The notes: generated by a model not told the origin, from the letters alone. A stretch of DNA of 64,000 nt from UBA1447 sp002329225 (GCA_050946835.1 JBMNVN010000005.1:112843-176842), one strand, 5' to 3'; shown: positions 1 through 9,482, counted from the stretch's first letter. Numbers and translations are program-made.

Positions 1-3000
1 TTTACGGAGGCTACGGCGGGGTTGCTGGATTTCCACACGATTCCCGGGAAGTCGGGGGTAAGCCCGTCTTCACCGGTTAGCACTGCAGTCAGCTGAACGG
101 TTCCGGAGTTAATGCCCGTGTTGATTACAGTCGGGGTAACCGTGATGGAAGCGGCAGCGACTTTAACAAAGGCCACCACAGCTTTTGCCGTGTAGGTGTT
201 GCCGAAATGGTCGGTGATAAGAGCCGTAACTGTGGCAAAGCAGGGAGCGTCTGAAGTAGGCTTGGCAACCCCGTTTTGTGATACTGAAATTGCGGGGTTA
301 TTGCTTGACCAGAACACACCTGAGTACATGGCATTTTGCGGTGATGTTATGAGACCGAGCGCTACACTGGCTGAAGTGTAGGCTGAATCTTTAGGAACCC
401 GTACCACAACATAACCGTTCTGGTTTACACCGTTAACGGCTATTGCGGCGGAATTGACATACACATAATTAACCAGACTTGCATATGCGGCGGCAAGGTT
501 GGCGGTGGCCGAATCGGTTTGAGCCTGAGATGCCAGCGGGTCATTGTAAACTGCAGCGGCGGAGTTATAAATCTCCATCATTGCAACCCAGCTGGCCGGA
601 GTGTAGTCGGTCTGATTTAAGTTGTTAATTGCCTGGAGCTGGACGAGAAGCAAAGCTTTGTCCGCACTGATTGTAATTGTGCACACGCCCTCAAAACCGC
701 CGTCAATTGATGTAGCGATTATTGAAACGGTACCGGCTTTAAGGAAAGAAACCTGGCCGTTGGAGTTGACCGAGGCAACCTCCGGGTCGGAGCTGGTCCA
801 GAAAACATCTTTAATATTAGCGGCCCCTACTCCCAATGTGCCGGTGGGAGAAACCGTAGCCGTAAGGGTAGCAGAACCGCCGACAATAGCATCGGGTATG
901 GAAGCAGGCGAAACACTGACACCGGTTACCGGATAGTTGGCAAAGGCTACGTTTATGCTGTTTGTACGGACATTACCTTTGTAATCAGTGGCAGTTACCG
1001 TTATAACGGCGTGGCAGGCATTGTTTGATGTGGGTTTGCACAAACCGTTTTCATTAACGGAAATCGATGAGCTGTTGGAGGACCAGGCTATGGTGCCCAT
1101 AGTGGTGTCTGCCGGGAACAGTGCATAGCCCAATTGAATTTCCTGACTCTGATAGGTGCTTGTCAAAGGAACATCTCTTGTGACATAACCGTTAGTGATG
1201 GCGCCGCTGTATGTTACTCGTACGGCGTCAATGGTTACATACATTACAAGTCCGTCAAAGGCTGCAAGCAAATCATCTTTTGCACTGTCAACCTCACTTT
1301 GTTTTGCAAAAACAATATTCTGCACCTCAACGGCGTGTTCCATTGCAGCGGCAAACACCGCCCAGCTGTCGGGTGTATATTGTTCAGGGTTGAGGTTCAG
1401 ACTGGTGATGGCATTAATTGCGTTGACAAGAGCCGTTTTATTTGCATATACGGTAACCGGACAAGTCCTGGTGAAGCCTCCGTCGTAGGTGGTTGCCGTA
1501 ATTATGCACTGTCCCGCATCTATGTAACTCACTACGCCGTCCTGGCTGACAGCGGCTACTGAGGCATCGCTGGTTGTCCAGTAGATCTTTTTAACACTTG
1601 CGCCCTGTACCCCTGTCGGCGTTACGCTTGCAGTTATAGTGACCGGAGCATCGCCGACGGTGGCGGTTAAAGAGGTCTTGTCAATCGTCATGCCGGTTAC
1701 GGGGTAGTTGGCGAAGGCTACAAATACCCCTCTTATTATCTGATTGCCGTAGTGATCCGTAGCGGTTAAGGTAATCAGAGCGCCCCCGGCCTTGTTGGCG
1801 GTGGGTTTTACCTTTCCGGTTTGGTCCACTTCCAGAGAACTGTCGCTGGAAGCCCAGACAAGACTTGTATACATGGCATCGGAGGGAGTGAAACTGTGAC
1901 CGAGCTGAATGCTCTGATTTTTGTATATCTGCCAAAGCTCAACTTTTCGGGAAATGTGGCTGGGTGCGGGGTTACCCTCGTAAAGAATGGTGAGGGACTC
2001 CATATGAACATAGGGCTGCAGAGCCTCATGTGTAGCGTAAAGAGCGGCTGTAGCGTCATCAATTTCCTGCTGGGAATAACTTACCCCGTTATAAACATCC
2101 AGGGCATGGTTGTAAGCGTTTGTAAATGCGGTGCTTGTTGTATACTCATAATCTTGGGGGTTGATATTCAAAGAGTCGATATAGGCTATGGCGGCAGCCA
2201 AAGCCGTTTTATCCCCGTTTACGACTACATAACAGGTGCCCGTAACACCGCCGTCAACACTGGTTGCTGTTATAGTGGCGGAACCGGAGTCGACAAAGGA
2301 AACTCGGCCGTCCTGGGTGACGGGTACGGCTTCCGGATTGTCGCTGGACCAGATAACCGTCTGAATATCGGCGTCCGGGGTGCTAACCGTTCCTTCGGAC
2401 TTTATTTTACAATCAATTTTTTGCGGAGTGTTGCCGATGCTGGCAGTTATGGAGGAGGGGGTCAAATCCACACGGGTGGCATTGTTTTTCGCAAAGGAAA
2501 CATATACGCTGTCCGTAACCACACGGCCGTAGTAGGTGATGACCTTTACGGTAATAATCGACCAGCAGGCGTTGTTTGAGGTGGGTTTACATACCCCGTC
2601 CTGGTTGACGCTTATCGACGAACTGCTGGAGGACCAGACAATGCTCTCATAGTAAGAGTCAAGCGGGCTCATACGCAGAGAAAGCTCTATAGTTTGATTG
2701 GTATAAATTCCCAACAAACCTACTTTTTCAGCTACATAATCGCCTGCGACATTATCCCCGTGCCAAATACTTACACTGTTTATGTATATGTACTCTTTGA
2801 GTGCCGAATAAGCAGTATTCAGTTGTGCGGTTGCGGCATCAATTTGGAGCTGAACCGCATCGGGATCGTCATAGACCGCTTGAGCATGTTGCTGGGCGAC
2901 AAACAAGTCGTTCCAGGTGGTAGGGGTATATCTTAAGTAGTCGAGGTTGGCATCGTTGACCATGTCAAGAGCGGCCTTCAAAAGCTGTTTATTTATGCTG

Positions 3001-5996
3001 ACAATTATGGAGCAACTGGCGGTGTGACCTCCGTCTCTGGTTATTGCATAGATAATGGCAGAGCCGGGGCCTACGCATGTAACAAGTCCGGAATCGTTTA
3101 CAGTAGCGGCTGAAGGATTACTTGAGATCCACTGCACATCCGGTACGCTGGCAGCGCCTACTCCCACAGTTCCGACAGGTTCAACCGTTGCGTTGAGCTG
3201 GTAAGTTTCATGAACAAGGGCTGCGGAGATTGAAGTGGGCTCAAGGATAATGCCTGTGGCCGGTACCCGGGCAAAGGCAACATTCACGGTGTCGGTATAA
3301 ACATTACCGATAAAATCCTCCGCCCTCACGGTAATAACCGAGCAACAGGGGTTGTTTGATGTAGGCTGACACTTGCCGGTGGAGTCCACGCCGATGGAGG
3401 AGTTGCTTGAGGACCAGGTGACGGACTTGTAATCCGCATCAGCCGGCTCAATGGTGAAGGAAAACTGCATGGACTGATTGGCGTAGTTTGCTACAGTGCC
3501 GACCTTATAGGTTTTGTAATCGGGAGCCGGGCTGCCGTCAAAAGTTATGGTTATACCTTGCAGAGGTCTGTACTGATTAAGAGCGTTAAAAGTAACGGCT
3601 AAGTACTGGGCTGCTTCATCGCACTCCCTTTGAGTGGCAAGTTCGGTGCTCTGCACAAACAGGGCCGCTTCAAGCGCTTGCAGAAAGACTTCAAAATCAT
3701 CGGGATTATGATTCGCCGGATCCAATTCGGCTTGAACGACGATATCAATTATCTCGTTAAGTGCCGCTTTGTTAGCCCGTACTTTAACACTGCACACCGC
3801 TGTCTTAAAGCCGTCAATAGTGGTAACTGTAATATTTGTATCGCCGGGGCTGACGGCAGTAACAACACCTGCGTCGCTGACCGTTGCGATTGAGGTGTCC
3901 GCCGAAGTCCAGAAGACGTTTTTAATACTGGCTGAACCCATAGTCAAAAAGCCTTTGGGTTCTATGGACTCTGTAAGTTGATCCGATGTGCCTTCAAAAA
4001 GATTAAGACTTGTCTTATCAAGGGAAACGCCGGTGACCGGATAGTTGGCAAATGATACTATAACTGAAGCCTTATAACCGCCGTCCTGTGAAGTTGCGGT
4101 AATTGTGGCGAAAGATGCCCTGTTCCTTGTCGGGGAGGCAACGCCGTTTTCGTCCACAGCCACATCTTCGGAATCGGAAGACCAGAACACTTTTTTGTTG
4201 GTGGCATCGGGCGGAGTGAAAACGGGGGTAAGTTGAGCCGTGGCGTTTTTGTAACTCTGGGAAAGAGGCACATGTATTGCCACATTAGGTGCCTCTGCAA
4301 TAGCAAGACCGGTTACAAGGGTTCCCACAAAGACTCTGTAATAGGTCTTAACGGTTTCATCGGTTTTGGCTATTACAGTAACGGTACCGCCCTCAAGGGG
4401 GGTAAGTACACCGTTGCGGTTTATTCTGGCAAGAGAGTTTTCGGCGGATGCTCCCGCAGTTGCGAAAACTTCAGTTACGCCGTCATCTGCGAGCAGTCCC
4501 CAAGTGATGACGGGTACCAGACGTGCCGGGAAAGTTCGGGCGTTCATCTGGGTCATAACCCCGATAAGGGCTACTGAGGGACCGGTAATTTCTATTTCGG
4601 TAACAGTTGTAGCAACTTTACCCTTTACGGTTGCCCCGACGGAAACCGATATCCCGTCAAGCACGGCAGTTATAGTGGTATTTCTGCTGCCGATTGCCGA
4701 ACCGGCGTCTCTGCCGGTTATTAAACCGGTGTCCCGGTTAACTCCTATATATTCCGGGTTGGCGCTGGTCCAAACCACTCCCTGGGAAGTAGCGCCGCGG
4801 GGTATGATGTTAGCTATGGCAAGCTGCTGTGTGCTGCCTTCCTGTACGGTTGTGGTGCCCGCTATTTCAAAACTCTGTACGGGCAGCTCCTGCACCACCT
4901 GAACCGTTACGGTATCGTTGGTGCGCAGTTTAAGCAGATAGTTCGCTACCGTAACAATAGCGCCTTCGCTCCATTTAACCAAATTATCCGTTCCGGCAAG
5001 ATAAAGCAAACCCCACAGGACGTATTTTACAACTGTATTGGAGATGGGCAAGCCGAGAGTGTTGGTTAAAAGATTTGCCACAACGCTTGCGACCTGTTCG
5101 GGATCCTGCTCGCCCACCAGTTCGGCCCATTTGACAATGTTGTCCATGAAGCCTTTGGCATCGGGGGAAGCCATAAGAACAACCTTTCCGGGGGCCTTGA
5201 AAGTGGCATGACCGTTTTCGGTAAAGTCTACAAAGTTTTTACCCTCTTTAACCGACCAGGTTACACCCATACGTACCCTGGCAGGGGTGGTGACACCCTG
5301 AAGTTGGATGGAGTAGCCCACCTCTACCGTTTTCGGAACCTGCGATTTGTTGGTTATTGTTGTACCGTTAGGGAAGAAGTCCGCAGTCAAAGAGGTTGAC
5401 TTGGTGACAAGCACTCTCACCTCATCCGTTGCCAGAACTTCATTTTGAGCATTAAACAGGGTAACCTTAATTCCCGTGTCAAGCTTGTTAAGTTGTTCCC
5501 GTAAGGAATCAACAAGACGAGTGCGATAAGTTTCGGGGATGATGGTGGCGCCGTTCTCTACAACGTTGAGAATGCCTTCCGCATCCATGGCGTCTACATC
5601 CATCCCGTCAAACAGCGCTTCAATACCTTTAGCCAGTGTTTCGCCTATTATGGGTATCGGACGCACCTCGTTGTCAATCCAGTAGCGCAGTACTGCGCCC
5701 TTTGAACTGTCATGAGCACGCAGAAACCCGTTTTCATCAACGGAGGCGAGAATTGGAGTTTCGCTCTCCCAGACGAAGTAACCGCCTTCAGGCATGCTGC
5801 AGTCGATGAGCATCGCTGTTAGTTGCAGCGAATGACTCTCTTCCAAAACAATACGTTCGGTTACCGGGGCGCCGTCAGCATAGATATCAACCACATGGGT
5901 GACAATGCCCCCCGCCGCAAAAGCCGGGGAGATAATCCCCATTGCCAGCACGGCAACCAAAAAAATGCTTACAAACCGTTTGAGCGGTGCCTTCAT
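1..5996 (-). CDS. Giant secreted Ig-like/FIVAR repeat surface protein (3' end outside window)
   Basis: The reading frame starts at ATG 5996, with an AAGGAG site at 6006-6011, and stays open to base 1, giving about 1998 residues without a stop. I checked the frame near 4919, 2279 and 38. The first ~27 residues are a signal peptide: basic start, hydrophobic core, then SPAFA before the cleavage point. Residues ~28-650 hold a non-repetitive region followed by Ig-like domains of the BIG_2 type (motifs such as VTWSS, GVVT, TITAT). After that come about five copies of a ~258-residue module: Ig-like, FIVAR-like (for example YTPDSWAVF and YTPASWVAM, then AxxVxxxxxAxQxxVDxA), Ig-like. Such proteins are wall- or surface-exposed stalks or adhesins. 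The anchor would lie in the missing C-terminus. The two class B sortases at the other end of the window are possible partners, but that is inference. Confidence 0.88.
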   Translation of the reverse strand, partial: MKAPLKRFVSIFLVAVLAMGIISPAFAAGGIVTHVVDIYADGAPVTERIVLEESHSLQLTAMLIDCSMPEGGYFVWESETPILASVDENGFLRAHDSSKGAVLRYWIDNEVRPIPIIGETLAKGIEALFDGMDVDAMDAEGILNVVENGATIIPETYRTRLVDSLREQLNKLDTGIKVTLFNAQNEVLATDEVRVLVTKSTSLTADFFPNGTTITNKSQVPKTVEVGYSIQLQGVTTPARVRMGVTWSVKEGKNFVDFTENGHATFKAPGKVVLMASPDAKGFMDNIVKWAELVGEQDPEQVASVVANLLTNTLGLPISNTVVKYVLWGLLYLAGTDNLVKWSEGAIVTVANYLLKLRTNDTVTVQVVQELPVQSFEIAGTTTVQEGSTQQLAIANIIPRGATSQGVVWTSANPEYIGVNRDTGLITGRDAGSAIGSRNTTITAVLDGISVSVGATVKGKVATTVTEIEITGPSVALIGVMTQMNARTFPARLVPVITWGLLADDGVTEVFATAGASAENSLARINRNGVLTPLEGGTVTVIAKTDETVKTYYRVFVGTLVTGLAIAEAPNVAIHVPLSQSYKNATAQLTPVFTPPDATNKKVFWSSDSEDVAVDENGVASPTRNRASFATITATSQDGGYKASVIVSFANYPVTGVSLDKTSLNLFEGTSDQLTESIEPKGFLTMGSASIKNVFWTSADTSIATVSDAGVVTAVSPGDTNITVTTIDGFKTAVCSVKVRANKAALNEIIDIVVQAELDPANHNPDDFEVFLQALEAALFVQSTELATQRECDEAAQYLAVTFNALNQYRPLQGITITFDGSPAPDYKTYKVGTVANYANQSMQFSFTIEPADADYKSVTWSSSNSSIGVDSTGKCQPTSNNPCCSVITVRAEDFIGNVYTDTVNVAFARVPATGIILEPTSISAALVHETYQLNATVEPVGTVGVGAASVPDVQWISSNPSAATVNDSGLVTCVGPGSAIIYAITRDGGHTASCSIIVSINKQLLKAALDMVNDANLDYLRYTPTTWNDLFVAQQHAQAVYDDPDAVQLQIDAATAQLNTAYSALKEYIYINSVSIWHGDNVAGDYVAEKVGLLGIYTNQTIELSLRMSPLDSYYESIVWSSSSSSISVNQDGVCKPTSNNACWSIITVKVITYYGRVVTDSVYVSFAKNNATRVDLTPSSITASIGNTPQKIDCKIKSEGTVSTPDADIQTVIWSSDNPEAVPVTQDGRVSFVDSGSATITATSVDGGVTGTCYVVVNGDKTALAAAIAYIDSLNINPQDYEYTTSTAFTNAYNHALDVYNGVSYSQQEIDDATAALYATHEALQPYVHMESLTILYEGNPAPSHISRKVELWQIYKNQSIQLGHSFTPSDAMYTSLVWASSDSSLEVDQTGKVKPTANKAGGALITLTATDHYGNQIIRGVFVAFANYPVTGMTIDKTSLTATVGDAPVTITASVTPTGVQGASVKKIYWTTSDASVAAVSQDGVVSYIDAGQCIITATTYDGGFTRTCPVTVYANKTALVNAINAITSLNLNPEQYTPDSWAVFAAAMEHAVEVQNIVFAKQSEVDSAKDDLLAAFDGLVMYVTIDAVRVTYSGAITNGYVTRDVPLTSTYQSQEIQLGYALFPADTTMGTIAWSSNSSSISVNENGLCKPTSNNACHAVITVTATDYKGNVRTNSINVAFANYPVTGVSVSPASIPDAIVGGSATLTATVSPTGTLGVGAANIKDVFWTSSDPEVASVNSNGQVSFLKAGTVSIIATSIDGGFEGVCTITISADKALLLVQLQAINNLNQTDYTPASWVAMMEIYNSAAAVYNDPLASQAQTDSATANLAAAYASLVNYVYVNSAAIAVNGVNQNGYVVVRVPKDSAYTSASVALGLITSPQNAMYSGVFWSSNNPAISVSQNGVAKPTSDAPCFATVTALITDHFGNTYTAKAVVAFVKVAAASITVTPTVINTGINSGTVQLTAVLTGEDGLTPDFPGIVWKSSNPAVASV
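60..4040 (-). repeat. Five tandem ~775-bp coding repeats (Ig-FIVAR-Ig modules)
   Basis: The FIVAR-like segments recur at about 3770, 3000, 2220, 1445 and 665 on the plus coordinates, a period near 775 bp. Each is preceded by an Ig-like domain beginning with a YPVTGVS- or RVPATGI-like motif and followed by a second Ig-like domain containing PTSNN. The copies are diverged at DNA level, so this is an old protein-domain duplication rather than a recent tandem array. The partial sixth Ig-like domain runs off the left edge. Confidence 0.75.
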
Positions 5997-6034
5997 TAAA
6001 ATCAACTCCTTATCAAGTACAAAAAATCAAAATT

Positions 6035-6078
6035 ATACTTATACAGTGTAAGTATATCACAGCCTGAAGAAAAAACAA
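6035..6078 (-). promoter_or_regulatory. Probable promoter of the Ig-repeat protein with a 21-bp inverted repeat
   Basis: Read on the minus strand there is a weak -35 (TTGTTT, 6073-6078), a 16-bp spacer and a -10 (TATACT, 6051-6056). The -10 overlaps an inverted repeat at 6035-6055 with two 10-bp arms, one mismatch and a 1-base centre (ATACTTATAC/A/GTGTAAGTAT). A dyad over the -10 and start site looks like a repressor operator. The promoter is a pattern match only; the dyad is directly visible. Confidence 0.4.
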
Positions 6079-6176
6079 TAATTAATTTAATATTTGATTA
6101 TTAATGTTTAAATGTTTCATTAATTTACTACTGAATATTTTAAGCGTTTTGCGATAAAATGGAGAGAAGCGAACGG

Positions 6177-6205
6177 TTGTAATGACAGAATCTGTCTGTT
6201 ATAAT
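6177..6205 (+). promoter_or_regulatory. Promoter of the murL-murD2 operon with a palindrome in the spacer
   Basis: TTGTAA (6177-6182), a 17-bp spacer and a perfect TATAAT (6200-6205). The spacer holds a perfect 13-bp dyad, GACAGA-A-TCTGTC (6184-6196), placed where a repressor or a MerR-type activator would bind. Transcription would start near 6212, which rules out the ATG at 6182 as start and supports the TTG at 6230. Confidence 0.6.
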
Positions 6206-6229
6206 TTCAGTATGAAATGGGGGATTTTC

Positions 6230-7618
6230 TTGAAAAAGAATTTTTCAAGCCTCAGAAAAGAATATCCGCTGTTTTCTTACGATGGCTACAGCATCCGCCG
6301 TGAAGAAGGCGGAATTGTCTTGCGTTTTGATTTTTCCGTACCCGGCTTGTGCGAGTTCCGTCCTGAAACCGTAATAAAGACGGATAATTTGAAAATTCTC
6401 AATCATTTTGACTCCGTTCTTGCACAAAAAATCGCTTTTTCTCTCGGCATGGCGGAAGCCGTAAGTTATTGGAAATGTGTTTGTGCCCCCGTAATTTCGA
6501 TTCCCTGCGGTTTTTTGACCGATGAGGATTTGCTGTGGTGGAAAAAGCTCTGGTTTAACGGGTTGGGAGAATTCTTTTACAAGAATAATATTGAAACAAC
6601 CGAAGATAATTTTGTCAGCATTAAAGTCCGGGAGTTAGTCGCGGACATGCCTGCACTCGAAAAGAAACAGAGCTTTTTATCTTCCGCACTCAACTTAATC
6701 CCTGTGGGCGGGGGAAAAGATTCCTGTGTAAGTTTAAACCTGTTGGCCGAGATGAAAGAAAAGAACATCTGCTTTACCCTAAATGACCAGCCTGCAAGGG
6801 AAGAAACGGCCGCCGCTGCAGGCTACGGCCCCGAGAAAATTCTTAGAACTTACCGCACCGTTGATTCGGAATTGCTCAGGCTGAATGCGGAAGGCTACCT
6901 TAACGGGCATACGCCTTTTTCTTCCGTTTTGGCTTTTTTAAGTTACTATTGTGCGTATCTGACAGGTGCTGAAAATATCGTGCTGTCAAACGAAGCCAGC
7001 GCCAACGAGGCAAGCGTTGCCGGCACGGATATAAATCACCAGTACTCAAAAAGCTACGCCTTTGAGGCCGATTTTACCGCCTACACAAGCCGAAACTTTT
7101 TGGATGAGATTCATTATTTCAGTTTGCTGCGTCCCTTTAACGAACTGCAAATTGCAAAGAAGTTCGCCTCTTTACAGAATTGCCACAAGGTGTTCCGAAG
7201 CTGTAATGCGGGCAGCAAGGCCAACATCTGGTGCGGCAGCTGTGCAAAGTGTTTGTTTGTGTTTCTTATTCTTTCACCTTTTTTATCGGAGGAATATTTG
7301 ACGGAGATATTCGGTAAAAACATGTTAGGAGATGACAGTCTTTTACCCGAACTGCAGGCCTTGGCGGGAGTTTCGGAGAATAAGCCCTTTGAATGTGTGG
7401 GGACTGTCGAAGAGGTTCGTTGCGCAATCAGAATGACTTTGGAAAAATATGAAGCCCGGGGGCGGGAATTACCGGTATTGCTCAGAGCTTTTGATAAAGA
7501 TATCTATGATGGAAGTCCGCAGGAATTGCTTGCCGCATTTAACCGTGAACACGGAGTTCCGGCAAAGTTCGAAAGATATGTGACGGAGATGCATAATGCC
7601 GTACGGGGAACTGATTGA
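6230..7618 (+). CDS. murL: UDP-MurNAc-L-Ala-L-Glu epimerase, MurL-type
   Basis: MurL enzymes epimerise the L-Glu of UDP-MurNAc-L-Ala-L-Glu to D-Glu in an ATP-dependent reaction in the cytoplasm, an alternative to glutamate racemase plus MurD. The assignment rests on a PP-loop-like GGGKDS at residues ~160-165, a downstream SNEASANEAS segment, a CGSCAKC cysteine cluster near the C-terminal third, a length of 462 aa, and above all a 23-bp overlap with a MurD-like ligase. The start is taken as TTG 6230 because GGGGGA lies 5-6 bases upstream and the promoter -10 ends at 6205; ATG 6182 and ATG 6212 are therefore unlikely. It could be annotated as a generic PP-loop protein, but the pairing with MurD2 makes MurL the best call. 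Confidence 0.8.
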   Translation: MKKNFSSLRKEYPLFSYDGYSIRREEGGIVLRFDFSVPGLCEFRPETVIKTDNLKILNHFDSVLAQKIAFSLGMAEAVSYWKCVCAPVISIPCGFLTDEDLLWWKKLWFNGLGEFFYKNNIETTEDNFVSIKVRELVADMPALEKKQSFLSSALNLIPVGGGKDSCVSLNLLAEMKEKNICFTLNDQPAREETAAAAGYGPEKILRTYRTVDSELLRLNAEGYLNGHTPFSSVLAFLSYYCAYLTGAENIVLSNEASANEASVAGTDINHQYSKSYAFEADFTAYTSRNFLDEIHYFSLLRPFNELQIAKKFASLQNCHKVFRSCNAGSKANIWCGSCAKCLFVFLILSPFLSEEYLTEIFGKNMLGDDSLLPELQALAGVSENKPFECVGTVEEVRCAIRMTLEKYEARGRELPVLLRAFDKDIYDGSPQELLAAFNREHGVPAKFERYVTEMHNAVRGTD

Positions 7619-8903
7619 GTATTTTAAAAACAAAAAAGTGCTGATGTTGGGTTTCGGCAGGGAAGGGCGGTCCACCTACCGTCTGCTGCGCCGTTTTTAC
7701 CCCGATATGCCCTTGGGGATTGCCGACTTAAATGAGATAGAAGCCCCGGACAAAATTACTGCCATTCATACCGGCGAGAAATACCTTGCCGCTATGGAGA
7801 ATTATGAGCTGATAATGAAAAGTCCCGGCATCTCCATGCGGGGGATTAAAATACCTCCGGTTGTGGAAATTACCTGTCAGACGGATCTTTTTTTACGCTA
7901 TGCCCCCTGCATAAAGGTCGGTATAACCGGCACTAAGGGGAAAACCACCACCTCAACGCTGATATTTGAAACCTTAATGGCGGGCGGCAAGCCGGCTGTT
8001 TTAATAGGCAATATAGGAATTCCGGTCTTTGACAGCCTTGACAACATTGAGGGGAGAATTGCCGTTATTGAAATGTCTTCCCACCAGTTGGAGTTTTGTA
8101 AAGCGTCACCGCATGTAGCAGTTTTTACTAACCTTTACGAAGAACATCTGGATCATTATGACTCCTTTGCCGCCTACGCCTCGGCAAAACTGAACATCGC
8201 ACGGTTTCAGAGTGAAAAAGACTTTTTCATTTACGGTGACGAATTGGACGAAAATGAGCTTCTCGATTTCGGCCCGCTTAAGGGCACGCGTATTCCCATA
8301 AGGGCAGAAGAGGCTAAGGGACAGGTTTTTGAGGCGGCAAAGCTCAATGACCGCCTGCTGGGGAAGCATAACCGACTTAACATAATGTTTACCGCTGCAG
8401 CGGCAGGTTGCATGGGGGTGGGTGAGGCTGCTCTTATAAAAGCGGTGACCGATTTTAAAGGAATTGAACACCGAATGGAGCCGGTGGGCACTTTTAAAGG
8501 TATAAAATTCTTTAATGACAGTATTGCCACAATTCCCCAAGCGGTTCCGGTTGTTGTGGAAGCGTTAGGGGATGCCGATACTCTTATTTTGGGCGGAATG
8601 GACAGAGGAATTGATTACACGGATCTCATAACCTACTTGCAATCGGGTGCGGTAAAAACTCTTGTTTGCTTGCCTGAGACAGGTTATGCAATCGGTAACG
8701 CCCTGCAAAAGACTTCCTCAAAGGCGGCCGTCGTTTATGCAAAGGATATGGAAGAAGCGGTACGTCACGCTTATAAATTAACGGCGGCGGGACAATCCTG
8801 TGTGCTTTGCCCCGCTGCCGCAAGCTATAATGTTTACAAAAACTTTGAACAGAGAGGTAACCACTACAAAGAACTGGTGCGGGCTTTAGGAAATAATGAC
8901 TGA
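7596..8903 (+). CDS. murD2: UDP-MurNAc-L-Ala--L-Glu ligase, MurD2-type
   Basis: This is a 435-residue Mur ligase. It has an N-terminal Rossmann-like UDP-binding part (MLGFGREGRST), the ATP P-loop GTKGKTTT near residues 110-117, the central NLYEEHLDHYDS segment, and the C-terminal EHRMEPVG...FFNDSIAT signature of MurD enzymes. Classical MurD adds D-Glu. Next to a MurL epimerase the expected substrate is L-Glu, so MurD2 is preferred. That specificity is inferred from context, not from a residue I can point to. The ATG at 7596 has GGAG upstream and overlaps the end of murL by 23 bases, indicating translational coupling. Whether a normal murD exists elsewhere in the genome is not visible here. 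Confidence 0.82.
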   Translation: MPYGELIEYFKNKKVLMLGFGREGRSTYRLLRRFYPDMPLGIADLNEIEAPDKITAIHTGEKYLAAMENYELIMKSPGISMRGIKIPPVVEITCQTDLFLRYAPCIKVGITGTKGKTTTSTLIFETLMAGGKPAVLIGNIGIPVFDSLDNIEGRIAVIEMSSHQLEFCKASPHVAVFTNLYEEHLDHYDSFAAYASAKLNIARFQSEKDFFIYGDELDENELLDFGPLKGTRIPIRAEEAKGQVFEAAKLNDRLLGKHNRLNIMFTAAAAGCMGVGEAALIKAVTDFKGIEHRMEPVGTFKGIKFFNDSIATIPQAVPVVVEALGDADTLILGGMDRGIDYTDLITYLQSGAVKTLVCLPETGYAIGNALQKTSSKAAVVYAKDMEEAVRHAYKLTAAGQSCVLCPAAASYNVYKNFEQRGNHYKELVRALGNND

Positions 8904-9420
8904 AGAATTTGATTTGCCTGAAAGTGAAAAAGAAGTAGCCGCCGAAATTGACGCCCTTGTTTCGGATGACTTTAATTCGGCGCTTTCTTTCTGCGAAAGA
9001 ATGCTGGAATATTACGAGAATTCAGGCAACCTCTCCCGCAGTGTCTCCGCCTGTTTTGCCCGTTGCCTTTGCTGTTTTCTGCTGCATAAAAAGAATAAGA
9101 GCAGGTTGCTGATCGTAATTGAGGAAAATGAAAAAATACGAACCGCCTTTTTCGGCAGGCTCAACACCCCAAAATACAGTCTGATATTTGTGCTTAAACG
9201 CATATTCAAAGGAAACAATACCGTAATGATACGGGAAGTGCTGGAACTTCTGGCAGATAACCCTTTTCGGGATGATGAGGCAAAAGACTATTCGGACAGA
9301 TGGTCGTTAAAGTTTGTTATAGAGCAGGCTTTGGCCGCACCGGAGGAGTATCTGAACTTGAGTTCCGAAAACCGGCAATTGATAAAATCATATTTGTCTG
9401 CTGCAACAAGTGAAAACTGA
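8896..9420 (+). CDS. Small helical protein of unknown function, coupled to murD2
   Basis: The protein has 174 residues, is acidic at its N-terminus and appears mostly alpha-helical. It has a Cys-rich stretch (ACFARCLCCF) around residues 51-62 and no signal peptide or clear membrane segment. The ATG overlaps the murD2 stop by 8 bases (ATGACTGA), so it is the third gene of the same operon and ends just before the shared terminator. I do not recognise the family. The coupling suggests a link to peptidoglycan precursor synthesis, but the sequence alone does not show a role. The close-spaced helices resemble a TPR-like or helical-repeat fold, which is a guess. Confidence 0.7.
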   Translation: MTEEFDLPESEKEVAAEIDALVSDDFNSALSFCERMLEYYENSGNLSRSVSACFARCLCCFLLHKKNKSRLLIVIEENEKIRTAFFGRLNTPKYSLIFVLKRIFKGNNTVMIREVLELLADNPFRDDEAKDYSDRWSLKFVIEQALAAPEEYLNLSSENRQLIKSYLSAATSEN

Positions 9421-9429
9421 CTGACGGAA

Positions 9430-9464
9430 AAACCGCCCTCCCGACAAAAATCGGAGGGCGGTTT
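9430..9464. terminator. Bidirectional terminator between the murL operon and lexA
   Basis: A perfect 12-bp stem (AAACCGCCCTCC at 9430-9441 paired with 9453-9464) with an 11-base loop. It has A's on the left and T's on the right, so it can serve both convergent genes. It lies 10 bp after the stop of the small gene and 19 bp from the end of lexA. Confidence 0.85.
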
Positions 9465-9482
9465 CCGTATCGGGTCTGTCTG

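Noticed and set aside
1821..2579. A 252-codon open frame on the plus strand opposite the Ig-repeat gene
   Set aside because: It lies fully antisense to a continuous, repeat-structured protein, repeats with the module period and has no ribosome site or family features.
60..4040. Regular ~775-bp repetition considered as CRISPR or satellite DNA
   Set aside because: The period is far too long, copies are diverged at DNA level and the reading frame and domain order are conserved, so it is protein-domain repetition.
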